Origin: Pseudomonadota bacterium
GTDB taxonomy: Bacteria; Pseudomonadota; Gammaproteobacteria; Xanthomonadales; Rhodanobacteraceae
Direction of reading: 5' to 3'
Assembly (NCBI GenBank): GCA_023430685.1
Contig: JAEYZH010000062.1
Location: 1 to 39,367 of the forward strand
Length of the DNA stretch: 39,367 nucleotides
Numbering within the stretch: position 1 is the stretch's first letter; every line of letters starts with the position of its first letter. Shown piece after piece: positions 17,331 to 26,099 of the stretch. The translations under genes and the position numbers were made by a program. The notes beneath the pieces are model-generated. The model searched no databases. It had not been told where the DNA came from and was given only the letters and a program-made list of their open reading frames with translations.

Positions 17331-17354
17331 TCCAGGAATGAAACGGAGCAGGCC

Positions 17355-18506
17355 ATGACCGAACCCGCGATCCCCTTCAAGCCCAAGAAATCCGTCGCGC
17401 TGTCCGGCGTCGCCGCCGGCAACACCGCGCTGTGCACGGTCGGCCGCAGCGGCAACGACCTGCACTACCGCGGGTACGACATCCTCGACCTCGCGACCAC
17501 CAGCGAGTTCGAGGAGATCGCGCACCTGCTCGTGCACGGGAAGCTGCCCACGCATGCGGAACTCGCGGGCTACAAGGCGAAGCTGAAATCGCTGCGCGGC
17601 CTCCCGGCATCGGTCAAGGCCGTGCTCGAGCAGTTGCCCGCTTCGGCCCACCCGATGGACGTGATGCGCACCGGCGTGTCTGCGCTCGGCTGCGCATTGC
17701 CCGAAAAGGACGACCACAACCACCCGGGGGCGCGCGACATCGCGGACCGCCTGATGGCCTCGCTCGGTTCGATGCTCCTCTACTGGCATCACTTCGCGGT
17801 CAACGGCAGGCGCATCGACGTCGAGACCGATGACGATTCGATCGGCGGCCATTTCCTGCACCTGTTGCACGGAAAGGCGCCTGCCGACGCGTGGGTGCGC
17901 GCGATGCACACCTCGCTGATCCTCTACGCCGAGCACGAATTCAACGCGTCCACCTTCACGGCGCGCGTGATCGCGGGCACCGGCAGCGACATGCATTCGT
18001 GCATCGCGGGCGCGATCGGCGCGCTGCGCGGCCCGAAGCACGGCGGCGCGAACGAAGTCGCATTCGAGATCCAGAAGCGCTACGACACGCCCGACGAGGC
18101 CGAGGCCGACATCCGCGCGCGCGTCGAACGCAAGGAAGTCGTGATCGGGTTCGGCCATCCGGTCTACACGGTCAGCGACCCGCGCAACAAGGTGATCAAG
18201 GAAGTCGCGCGCGAACTGTCCGCGGCGCAGCGCAACATGAAGATGTTCGACATCGCCGAGCGGCTCGAGTCGACGATGTGGGAAATCAAGAAGATGTTCC
18301 CGAACCTCGACTGGTTCAGCGCGGTCAGTTACCACATGATGGGCGTGCCGACCGCAATGTTCACGCCGCTGTTCGTCATCGCGCGAACCTCGGGCTGGAG
18401 CGCCCACGTGGTCGAGCAGCGCATCGACGGCAAGATCATCCGGCCGAGCGCCCACTACACCGGTCCGGAGGACCTCTCGTTCGTGCCGATCGACCGGCGC
18501 GGCTGA
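17355..18506 (+). CDS. prpC: 2-methylcitrate synthase
   Basis: The 383-residue short-form citrate-synthase-family enzyme condenses propionyl-CoA with oxaloacetate. The catalytic set is present: H229 in KHGGANE, H268 in GFGHPVY and D319 in NLDWFSA, with YAEHEFNAST around H194. Length, N-terminus (SVALSGVAAGNTALCTVGR) and location next to prpB support methylcitrate synthase over citrate synthase, which is longer (about 430 residues) in proteobacteria. A purine-rich stretch ending in GGAG precedes ATG 17355. Residual citrate synthase activity is common in the family. Confidence 0.96.
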   Translation: MTEPAIPFKPKKSVALSGVAAGNTALCTVGRSGNDLHYRGYDILDLATTSEFEEIAHLLVHGKLPTHAELAGYKAKLKSLRGLPASVKAVLEQLPASAHPMDVMRTGVSALGCALPEKDDHNHPGARDIADRLMASLGSMLLYWHHFAVNGRRIDVETDDDSIGGHFLHLLHGKAPADAWVRAMHTSLILYAEHEFNASTFTARVIAGTGSDMHSCIAGAIGALRGPKHGGANEVAFEIQKRYDTPDEAEADIRARVERKEVVIGFGHPVYTVSDPRNKVIKEVARELSAAQRNMKMFDIAERLESTMWEIKKMFPNLDWFSAVSYHMMGVPTAMFTPLFVIARTSGWSAHVVEQRIDGKIIRPSAHYTGPEDLSFVPIDRRG

Positions 18507-18667
18507 GGGGCGCCGCGCGGGGTTTGGCCAGGCCCTGGCACCGGCGCGCCTTCCGAGCGGGCGCATACCTGTCGCAGTTGTTGACTATCCGTCTGCACGG
18601 CCCGCTGCGATCATCTGGCATCCGCCTTGCATGACCCGGATCGGGCCATCCAAGCGGGAGCAGGACC

Positions 18668-19189
18668 ATGGGCGACGGTAGCGGAGCGGGGCGCAACTTG
18701 ATGATCCTCGACAACGAGCTGTACATGAAGACCGACGCGGGCCGCGACGAGATCGCGAACCGGTCCCAGAAACTCGCATCGGGATTGCGTTCGATGCTGC
18801 TGCTCGTCGACGGGCGGCGGGACGCGGGGTTGCTGCGGAAACTCGGCGCCGGCCTGCACGCTGCTCCCGACGCGCTCGACCAGTTGCTCGCGATGGGCCT
18901 GATTGCCGATGCGGAAGGTGGAGCCGCGCCTGCGGCGGCCGCGTCCGGAGTGGCCGCGCCCTCGGATGTGGCGCTGCGCTACACGACGCTCAGCGGCCTG
19001 ATGTCCGAAGCCGTGCGCGAGCATCTTGGCCTGCGTGGCTTCTTCATGCAGCTCAAGATCGAGCGCTGCAACGACGTGGCCGAACTCCAGGCATTGCTGC
19101 CCGACCTTGCCGACGCCGTCGGGAAGTCGCGAGGTCGCGAGTATGCACGCGGCTGGGAGCGCAGCGTGCGTGCGGCGATCGCGAGCTGA
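18668..19189 (+). CDS. Hypothetical protein, probable helical N-terminal domain
   Basis: I do not recognise this 173-residue protein by function. The N-terminal half (about 10-80) contains YMKTDAGRDEI, LRSMLLLVDGRRD and LDQLLAMGLI, which look like the helices of a small winged-helix-like domain seen in proteobacterial hypotheticals. An Ala-rich linker (about 84-98) separates it from a helical C-terminal half. There is no signal peptide or membrane segment. ATG 18668 has GGAG at a normal distance. It lies between prpC and the inverted gst-fadH pair, 161 bases after prpC, so a role in propionate metabolism is possible but unsupported. Confidence 0.7.
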   Translation: MGDGSGAGRNLMILDNELYMKTDAGRDEIANRSQKLASGLRSMLLLVDGRRDAGLLRKLGAGLHAAPDALDQLLAMGLIADAEGGAAPAAAASGVAAPSDVALRYTTLSGLMSEAVREHLGLRGFFMQLKIERCNDVAELQALLPDLADAVGKSRGREYARGWERSVRAAIAS

Positions 19190-19247
19190 CGCCCTGCCGG
19201 GCACTGCGACAATCTGACATACGCCGGCGCATGCGGTCGGCGCGGCG

Positions 19248-19859
19248 TCAGGCGAGCCCTTCTTCGCGCAGCGCCCTGTGGACCGCCGGATCGGCGTCCA
19301 TGCGCGCGGAGAACCGCGCGAGCTGGTCGAGGCCGGACAGATCCACGCCCTGGCTGCGAGCCCAGCGCAGTACCACGTAGAGATACGGATCGGCGATCGA
19401 GCGGGCGCCCGCGATGCCCTCGCGCCCCGCGAGCTGAGCGTCGGCGCGCTCGAGGAGGCCGCGGATCGTGGCGCGCGCATTGGCCTTGCTCTTCTCGACC
19501 ATCGCCGGGTCTTCGAGATAGGCCGTGGCCCCGAACAGCGGCTTGAACGCGGGGTGCACGTCCGCGTTGACGAACGCGAGCCAGCGGTTGACCTCGGCGC
19601 GACCCTTCGGCGTGCCGTCGCCGCCGAGTTGCGCTTCGGGGAAAAGGTCGGCGAGGTAGTTGAGGATCGCCGCGTTCTGCGTGAGCACCCAACCGTCGTG
19701 TTCGAGGACAGGCACGGCTCCGGCCGGATTGAGCGCGCGGAACGCGGGCGTCTGCCGTTCCTCGCGGCTCACGCGCACCGCCTCGTAGGGCGCGCCGATC
19801 CATTCGAGCACGATGTGGTCGGCGAGCGAGCAGGCGCCGGGCGTGTAATAGAGCTTCAT
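19248..19859 (-). CDS. Glutathione S-transferase (beta-class-like)
   Basis: The 203-residue GST begins MKLYYTPGACSLADHIVLEW. The cysteine at position 10 matches the catalytic cysteine of beta-class bacterial GSTs. AVPVLE supplies the cis-proline glutathione contact, and the usual (E/D)SxAI position reads QNAAI. A helical C-terminal domain follows (about 90-200). It conjugates or reduces with glutathione; the substrate is unknown. The start at 19859 has AGGAG upstream; longer starts to 20021 overlap fadH. It lies 94 bases downstream of fadH on the same strand and may be cotranscribed, though a TACAAT lies in between. Confidence 0.92.
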   Translation of the reverse strand: MKLYYTPGACSLADHIVLEWIGAPYEAVRVSREERQTPAFRALNPAGAVPVLEHDGWVLTQNAAILNYLADLFPEAQLGGDGTPKGRAEVNRWLAFVNADVHPAFKPLFGATAYLEDPAMVEKSKANARATIRGLLERADAQLAGREGIAGARSIADPYLYVVLRWARSQGVDLSGLDQLARFSARMDADPAVHRALREEGLA

Positions 19860-19886
19860 CGGACGCTCCTCTGCAGACGGTCCCTG

Positions 19887-19892
19887 ATTGTA
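19887..19892 (-). promoter_or_regulatory. Candidate -10 element for gst
   Basis: The top-strand ATTGTA reads TACAAT on the minus strand, 27 bases upstream of the gst start. No clear -35 accompanies it. If real, gst can be expressed apart from fadH. Confidence 0.35.
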
Positions 19893-19953
19893 CGCTCGCC
19901 CGCGCGGTGCGCATGCGCACGGCTTCGGCGTGCGCGCGGCCGCAAGGCCGGGA

Positions 19954-21966
19954 TCACAGCCCCGCGGCCAACCGCGTGCCCTGCGCGATCGCGCGCTTGG
20001 CGTCGAGTTCGGCCGCGACATCGGCGCCGCCGATCAGGTGCGCGCGCATGCCTGCGCCCTCGAGTTGCGCGTGCAGCGCGCGATGGGGCTCCTGGCCCGC
20101 GCAGACGACGACCGTGTCGACCGCGAGCACGCGCGGCTCGTCGCCGACGCGGATGTGCAGGCCGTCGTCATCGATGCGTTCGTACGTGGCGCCGCCGAGC
20201 ATCGTCACGCGCTTGGCCGCGAGCGTCGCGCGGTGCACCCAGCCGGTGGTCTTGTTGAGGCGCTTGCCGGGCTTGCCGGGCGTACGCTGCAGCAACCAGA
20301 CCTCGCGCTCGGGCTTTTCGGGCGCCGGGCGCACGAGGCCCGCACGCGACGAGAGCGTCATGTCGACGCCCCATTCGCGCGTCCAGCGCGCGACATCGGT
20401 GGTCGGGGAGGGCGCCGATTCGACCAGGAACTCGGCGACATCGAAGCCGATGCCGCCGGCGCCGATGATCGCGACGCGCGGGCCGACCGGCGCATCGCCG
20501 AGCAGCACGTCGACATAGCTCAGCACGTTCGGTCGATCGCCGCCCGGAATCGCCACCGCGCGCGGCGTGACCCCGGTCGCGAGCACGACCTCGTCGAACC
20601 CCTGCAACAGACCGGGCGTCGCGCGCGTGTCGAGGCGCAGGTCCACCGCGCACTGCTCGATGCGGCGCGCGTAGTAACGCAGGGTCTCGGCGAATTCCTC
20701 CTTGCCCGGGATCCGCCTGGCCATGTTGAACTGGCCGCCGATCCGCGCCGCCTGCTCGAACAGCGTGACCGCGTGCCCGCGCTCGGCCAGCGTGGTCGCA
20801 CACGCGAGGCCAGCGGGGCCCGCGCCGACGACCGCGATGCGCTTGCGCGCGGGCGCGGGCCGCACCACGAGTTCGGTTTCGTGGCACGCGCGCGGATTGA
20901 CCAGGCAGCTGGCGCGCCTGTTCTCGAACACGTGGTCGAGGCAGGCCTGGTTGCACGCGATGCAGGTATTGATCTCGTCCGCGCGCGCCTCGCGCGCCTT
21001 GCGCACCCATTCCGGGTCGGCCAGCAGCGGACGCGCCATCGATACCATGTCCGCATCGCCGTCGGCGAGCACGCGCTCGGCCACGTCGGGCATGTTGATG
21101 CGATTGGTCGTCACCAGCGGGATCGCGACCTCGGACTTCATGCGCCGCGTGACCCACGAAAATGCCGCGCGCGGCACGCTGGTCACGATCGTGGGCACGC
21201 GCGCCTCGTGCCAACCGATGCCGGTGTTGATCAGCGTCGCGCCCGCGGCCTCGACCCTGCGCGCGAGCGAGACGATCTCTTCCCAGGCCTGCCCGCGCTC
21301 GACGAGGTCGAGCATCGAGAGCCGATAGATGATGATGAAATCGCGACCCACCGCGGCACGCATGCGCCGCAGGATCTCGACCGGGAAACGCTGCCGGTTC
21401 TCGAGCGAGCCGCCCCAGTCGTCGGTGCGCTGGTTGGTGCGCTCGACCAGGAACTGGTTGATCAGGTAGCCCTCCGAACCCATCACCTCGACGCCGTCGT
21501 AGCCCGCGTCCTGCGCCTTTCGCGCGCAGTTCACGAACGCATCGATCGTGCGTTCGACCCCGCGCGCACTGAGCGCTCGCGGCGTGAACGGCGTGATCGG
21601 CGACTTGATCCGCGAGGGCGCGACCGACAGCGGGTGGTACGCGTAGCGACCCGCATGCAGGATCTGCAGGCAGATGCGCCCGCCCTCGGCGTGCACCGCG
21701 CGCGTGACCTTGCGATGCGGCGCGACCTGCCACGGCATCGAGAGCCGGCTCGCGAACGGCGTCAGCCATCCCGCGATGTCGGGCGCGAATCCGCCGGTGA
21801 CGATCAGCGCGACGCCGCCGCGCGCGCGTTCGGCGAAATACGCGGCGAGCTTGTCGAAGTCGCGCGCGCGATCCTCGAGGCCGGTGTGCATCGAACCCAT
21901 CAGGATGCGGTTCGGCAGCGTCGCGAAGCCGAGGTCGAGCGGAGCGAACAGGTTCGGGTAGCGCAC
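19954..21966 (-). CDS. fadH: NADPH-dependent 2,4-dienoyl-CoA reductase
   Basis: The 670-residue iron-sulfur flavoenzyme reduces 2,4-dienoyl-CoA during beta-oxidation of unsaturated fatty acids. An N-terminal TIM barrel of the old-yellow-enzyme type carries active-site Y167 and H253, matching E. coli Y166 and H252. The 4Fe-4S ligands are C335, C338, C342 and C354. The C-terminal half has an FAD site (VVGAGPAGLACA) and an NADPH site (IIGAGGIGFD). I chose GTG 21966 because the following RYPNLFAPLDLGF is the family N-terminus and the length equals that of E. coli FadH; a TTG at 22056 would add 30 unsupported residues. It is divergent from acnD and lies inside the prp cluster. Confidence 0.95.
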   Translation of the reverse strand: MRYPNLFAPLDLGFATLPNRILMGSMHTGLEDRARDFDKLAAYFAERARGGVALIVTGGFAPDIAGWLTPFASRLSMPWQVAPHRKVTRAVHAEGGRICLQILHAGRYAYHPLSVAPSRIKSPITPFTPRALSARGVERTIDAFVNCARKAQDAGYDGVEVMGSEGYLINQFLVERTNQRTDDWGGSLENRQRFPVEILRRMRAAVGRDFIIIYRLSMLDLVERGQAWEEIVSLARRVEAAGATLINTGIGWHEARVPTIVTSVPRAAFSWVTRRMKSEVAIPLVTTNRINMPDVAERVLADGDADMVSMARPLLADPEWVRKAREARADEINTCIACNQACLDHVFENRRASCLVNPRACHETELVVRPAPARKRIAVVGAGPAGLACATTLAERGHAVTLFEQAARIGGQFNMARRIPGKEEFAETLRYYARRIEQCAVDLRLDTRATPGLLQGFDEVVLATGVTPRAVAIPGGDRPNVLSYVDVLLGDAPVGPRVAIIGAGGIGFDVAEFLVESAPSPTTDVARWTREWGVDMTLSSRAGLVRPAPEKPEREVWLLQRTPGKPGKRLNKTTGWVHRATLAAKRVTMLGGATYERIDDDGLHIRVGDEPRVLAVDTVVVCAGQEPHRALHAQLEGAGMRAHLIGGADVAAELDAKRAIAQGTRLAAGL

Positions 21967-22123
21967 GGCGGGGCCCGGTTCAAACGAGCGTATGAAGATG
22001 CCCGGATTGCAGGGCTGCGACAAGCGCCCGCGGGCCCGTTCGGCGCGTTCTGGCAAAATAGGCGGTCATTCCCGTCGCCGACGCAGCGCGTCGGCGCGAT
22101 CGCCGCCACCTTCGCGAGCCCAC

Positions 22124-24751
22124 ATGCAGACTTTGAACACGCGCTACCGCAAGCCCCTGGCGAACCTCGACCTCGACTGGTTCGACGCGCGCGAGGCGAT
22201 CGACGCGCTGAGTCCAGGCGCATGGGCAGGGCTGCCCTACACCGCGCGCGTGCACGCCGAGAACATCGTGCGCCGCGCCGATCCTGCCCGCATCGCCGAC
22301 TTCCTCGGCCAGCTGGTCGAGCGCCGCCGCGACCTCGACTTCCCGTGGTTCCCGGCACGCGTGGTCTGCCACGACATCCTCGGCCAGACCGCCCTGGTCG
22401 ATCTTGCCGGCCTGCGCGACGCGATCGCGCAGCAGGGCGGTGATCCCGCCGCGGTGAATCCGGTGGTTCCGGTGCAACTGATCGTCGACCATTCGCTCAG
22501 CGTCGAATGCGGCGGCTACGATCCCGACGCGTTCGCGAAGAACCGCGCGATCGAGGACCGTCGCAACGAGGACCGCTTCCACTTCATCGACTGGACGAAG
22601 CGCGCGTTCCGCAACATCGACGTGATTCCGCCCGGCAACGGCATCATGCACCAGATCAACCTCGAGAAGATGTCGCCGGTGGTCTACGTGCAGGATGGAG
22701 TCGCCTTCCCGGATACCTGCGTCGGCACCGACAGCCACACCCCGCACGTCGACGCGCTCGGCGTCATCGCGATCGGCGTCGGCGGGCTCGAAGCCGAGAA
22801 CGTGATGCTCGGCCGCGCCTCCTGGATGCGCCTGCCGGACATCGTCGCGGTCGAGCTCGCGGGCAAGCCTCAGGCGGGCATCACCGCCACCGACATCGTG
22901 CTCGCGTTGACCGAGTTCCTGCGCCAGCAGAAGGTCGTCGGCGCCTATCTCGAGTTCCGCGGCGAAGGCGCGGCCGCGCTGACGATCGGCGACCGCGCGA
23001 CGATCTCGAACATGGCGCCCGAATACGGCGCGACCGCGGCGATGTTCTTCATCGACGACAACACGCTCGACTACCTGCGCCTGACCGGTCGCGACGAGCT
23101 TCAGGTCGCGCTGGTCGAGACCTATGCGAAATCCGCGGGACTTTGGGCCAGCGACCTCGCGCACGCGCAGTACGAGCGCACGCTGCACTTCGACCTGTCC
23201 GCGGTCGTGCGCAACATGGCCGGTCCGTCCAATCCGCACCGGCGCCTGCCGGTCAGCGAACTCGGCGCGCGCGGCATCGCCGACGCCTCCGCACTCGAAT
23301 CGGGCAGGCACGATGAAGGCCGCGGTTTGATGCCGGACGGCGCGGTCATCATCGCCGCGATCACGAGCTGCACGAATACCTCCAATCCGCGCAACGTGAT
23401 CGCGGCCGCGCTGCTCGCGCGCAACGCGAACGCGAAGGGCCTCGTGCGCAAGCCCTGGGTCAAGACCTCGCTCGCGCCGGGATCGAAAGCGGTCGAACTC
23501 TACCTCGAGGAAGCCGGACTGCTGCGCGACCTCGAACGGCTCGGTTTCGGCATCGTCGGTTTCGCCTGCACCACCTGCAACGGCATGAGCGGCGCACTCG
23601 ATCCCGCGATCCAGCAGGAAATCATCGAGCGCGACCTTTACGCGACCGCGGTGCTCTCGGGCAACCGCAACTTCGACGGCCGCATCCATCCGTACGCGAA
23701 GCAGGCATTCCTCGCCTCGCCGCCGCTGGTGATCGCGTATGCGATCGCGGGCACCGTGCGTTTCGACATCGAGAAGGACGTGCTCGGCGTCGATGCCGGC
23801 GGCAACGACGTGAGGCTCAGGGACATCTGGCCTGGCGACGACGAGATCGACGCCGTGGTGAGGGCGGCGGTCAAGCCCGCGCATTTCCGCTCCGTCTACG
23901 AACCGATGTTCCGCATCGTGCCGGACCGCGGCGAACGCGCCGCGCCGCTGTACGACTGGCGGCCGCAAAGCACCTACATCCGCAGGCCGCCGTACTGGGA
24001 GGGCGCGCTCGCGGGTGAACGCACGCTGCGCGGCATGCGCGCGCTCGCGGTGCTTGGCGACAACATCACGACCGACCATCTGTCGCCGTCGAACGCGATC
24101 CTCGCGGACAGCGCCGCGGGCGAGTACCTCGCGAAGATGGGCTTGCCCGAAGAGGACTTCAATTCCTACGCGACGCACCGCGGCGACCACCTCACCGCCC
24201 AGCGCGCGACGTTCGCGAACCCGAAACTGCAGAACGAGATGGTGCGCAACGAGGACGGCAGCGTGCGGCAGGGTTCGCTCGCGCGCATCGAGCCGGAAGG
24301 GCAGGTCGTGCGCATGTGGGAAGCGATCGAAACCTACATGCAGCGCAAGCAGCCGCTCGTGATCATCGCGGGCGCGGACTACGGCCAGGGCAGCTCGCGC
24401 GACTGGGCCGCCAAGGGCGTGCGCCTCGCAGGCGTCGAGGCGATCGTCGCGGAAGGCTTCGAGCGCATCCACCGGACCAACCTCGTCGGCATGGGCGTGT
24501 TGCCGCTCGAGTTCAAGCCCGGCGAGAACCGCCACACGTTCGGCATCGACGGCACCGAAACCTTCGACGTTGTCGGCGAGCGCAAGCCGGGTGCGACGCT
24601 GACGCTCGTGATCCATCGCAAGGACGGCGGACGCGTCGAGGTGCCCGTCACCTGCCGCCTGGATTCCGACGAAGACCTCGAGGTGTACGAAGCGGGCGGC
24701 GTGCTGCAGCGCTTCGCGCAGGATTTCCTGGCTGCACGCCACGTCGCCTGA
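22124..24751 (+). CDS. acnD: Fe/S-dependent 2-methylcitrate dehydratase AcnD
   Basis: The 875-residue aconitase-superfamily enzyme dehydrates 2-methylcitrate to 2-methylaconitate of the trans type. The 4Fe-4S ligands are C416 (SCTNTSNP), C482 and C485 (CTTCNGMSG). GTDSHTPHVDALGVIAIGVGG and the C-terminal swivel motif GADYGQGSSRDWAAKG are typical of the family. The neighbouring prpF, required to isomerise the AcnD product, supports AcnD over AcnA. ATG 22124 begins MQTLNTRYRKPL; the frame is open upstream to 21992 but without similarity. The 157-base region to divergent fadH may hold promoters for both genes. Confidence 0.95.
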   Translation: MQTLNTRYRKPLANLDLDWFDAREAIDALSPGAWAGLPYTARVHAENIVRRADPARIADFLGQLVERRRDLDFPWFPARVVCHDILGQTALVDLAGLRDAIAQQGGDPAAVNPVVPVQLIVDHSLSVECGGYDPDAFAKNRAIEDRRNEDRFHFIDWTKRAFRNIDVIPPGNGIMHQINLEKMSPVVYVQDGVAFPDTCVGTDSHTPHVDALGVIAIGVGGLEAENVMLGRASWMRLPDIVAVELAGKPQAGITATDIVLALTEFLRQQKVVGAYLEFRGEGAAALTIGDRATISNMAPEYGATAAMFFIDDNTLDYLRLTGRDELQVALVETYAKSAGLWASDLAHAQYERTLHFDLSAVVRNMAGPSNPHRRLPVSELGARGIADASALESGRHDEGRGLMPDGAVIIAAITSCTNTSNPRNVIAAALLARNANAKGLVRKPWVKTSLAPGSKAVELYLEEAGLLRDLERLGFGIVGFACTTCNGMSGALDPAIQQEIIERDLYATAVLSGNRNFDGRIHPYAKQAFLASPPLVIAYAIAGTVRFDIEKDVLGVDAGGNDVRLRDIWPGDDEIDAVVRAAVKPAHFRSVYEPMFRIVPDRGERAAPLYDWRPQSTYIRRPPYWEGALAGERTLRGMRALAVLGDNITTDHLSPSNAILADSAAGEYLAKMGLPEEDFNSYATHRGDHLTAQRATFANPKLQNEMVRNEDGSVRQGSLARIEPEGQVVRMWEAIETYMQRKQPLVIIAGADYGQGSSRDWAAKGVRLAGVEAIVAEGFERIHRTNLVGMGVLPLEFKPGENRHTFGIDGTETFDVVGERKPGATLTLVIHRKDGGRVEVPVTCRLDSDEDLEVYEAGGVLQRFAQDFLAARHVA

Positions 24752-24820
24752 CGGGCCCCCGGGCAGAGGCGAGAACCGCCGGCCCTGGTCGATGCGAACA
24801 CCGGAACCGATGGAACGAGC

Positions 24821-26020
24821 ATGAAACACGCGCCCCAACTCCGCATTCCCGCCACCTACATGCGCGGCGGTACCTCCAAGGGCGTGTTCTTCCGCCTCGA
24901 CGACCTGCCCGAAGCCGCGCGCGTGCCGGGGCCTGCGCGCGATGCGCTGCTGCTGCGCGTGATCGGCTCGCCCGATCCCTACGGCAAGCAGACCGACGGC
25001 ATGGGCGGGGCGACCTCGAGCACGAGCAAGGTCGTGATCATCGGAAAGGCGAGCCTCCCCGGCCATGACGTCGATTACCTCTACGGCCAGGTGCCGATCG
25101 AGGGCGACTTCATCGACTGGAGCGGCAATTGCGGCAATCTCTCTTCGGCCGTCGGTCCGTTCGCGATCTCGCGCGGGCTGATCGATTCATCGCGCGTGCC
25201 GCGCGACGGCCACTGCACGGTGCGCATCTGGCAGGCCAATATCGGCAAGACGATCCTCGCGCACGTGCCCGTCAGCGGGGGTGAGGTGCAGGAAACCGGT
25301 GACTTCGAACTCGACGGCGTGACATTCCCCGCCGCCGAGATCGCGCTCGAGTTCCTCGATCCCGCCGACGAGGGCGAGGACGGCGGCGCGATGTTCCCGA
25401 GCGGCCAGCTCGTCGACGAACTCGATCTGCCGGGCATCGGCCGCTTCCAGGCGACGCTGATCAACGCAGGCGTGCCGATGGTATTCGTCGACGCCGCCGC
25501 GCTCGGCTTCGATGGCACCGAACTGCAGCCCGCGATCAACGAGGATGCGACGACGCTCGCGAAGCTCGAAGCGCTGCGCGTCGCGGGCGCGGTGCGCATG
25601 GGGCTGGTGCCCGACGCGGCCGCGGCTGCCAGGCGCCCGCTCACGCCGAAGATCGCGTTCGTCGCGCCGCCGAAGGACTATCTCGCGTCGAGCGGCAAGC
25701 CGGTGCGCGCGGACGACATCGACCTGCTCGCACGCGCGGTCTCGATGGGCAAGCTGCACCACGCGATGATGGGCACGGCATCGGTCGCGATCGCGACCGC
25801 AGCCGCGGTGCCGGGCACGCTCGTGAACCTCGCTGCCGGGGGCGGCACGCGCGAGGCGGTCCGCTTCGGCCATCCATCGGGCACGCTGCGCGTAGGCGCG
25901 GAAGTCACCCGGCGCGGCGAGCAGTGGGTCGCGACGCGCGCGCTGATGTCGCGCTCGGCGCGCGTGCTCATGGAGGGCGCCGTTCGAGTGCCTGCGGAAG
26001 TGATCGCGCAAGGCGGCTGA
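24821..26020 (+). CDS. prpF: 2-methylaconitate cis-trans isomerase PrpF
   Basis: The 399-residue protein of the diaminopimelate-epimerase-like fold converts the AcnD product into 2-methyl-cis-aconitate. The start MKHAPQLRIPATYMRGGTSK is the family hallmark. K70 (STSKVVI) and C104 (SGNCGNLSSAVG) occupy the positions of the catalytic K73 and C107 described for Shewanella PrpF. The C-terminal half has PGTLVNLAAGGG and FGHPSGTLRVGAEV. It follows acnD by 69 bases and precedes prpD by 79, all on one strand, so a single operon is likely. Confidence 0.96.
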   Translation: MKHAPQLRIPATYMRGGTSKGVFFRLDDLPEAARVPGPARDALLLRVIGSPDPYGKQTDGMGGATSSTSKVVIIGKASLPGHDVDYLYGQVPIEGDFIDWSGNCGNLSSAVGPFAISRGLIDSSRVPRDGHCTVRIWQANIGKTILAHVPVSGGEVQETGDFELDGVTFPAAEIALEFLDPADEGEDGGAMFPSGQLVDELDLPGIGRFQATLINAGVPMVFVDAAALGFDGTELQPAINEDATTLAKLEALRVAGAVRMGLVPDAAAAARRPLTPKIAFVAPPKDYLASSGKPVRADDIDLLARAVSMGKLHHAMMGTASVAIATAAAVPGTLVNLAAGGGTREAVRFGHPSGTLRVGAEVTRRGEQWVATRALMSRSARVLMEGAVRVPAEVIAQGG

Positions 26021-26099
26021 GGCATCCGGGCTCGCATCGTGCGCGGCTTCGGACCAGACTGGGTCGGCGGCCGCGCCCGGACGGCCGAAGGCAGCAGCC

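Noticed and set aside
18581..18614. TTGACT as a -35 for the hypothetical gene at 18668
   Set aside because: It is a good -35 match, but no -10-like hexamer lies 15-19 bases downstream.
19888..22443. An 851-codon frame antisense to gst and fadH
   Set aside because: It is a high-GC shadow; the minus strand encodes recognisable GST and FadH with catalytic residues.
21980..25066. A 1028-codon open frame antisense to acnD and prpF
   Set aside because: Its His/Arg/Asp-rich composition is typical of antisense shadows in high-GC genes, and the plus strand has clear AcnD motifs.
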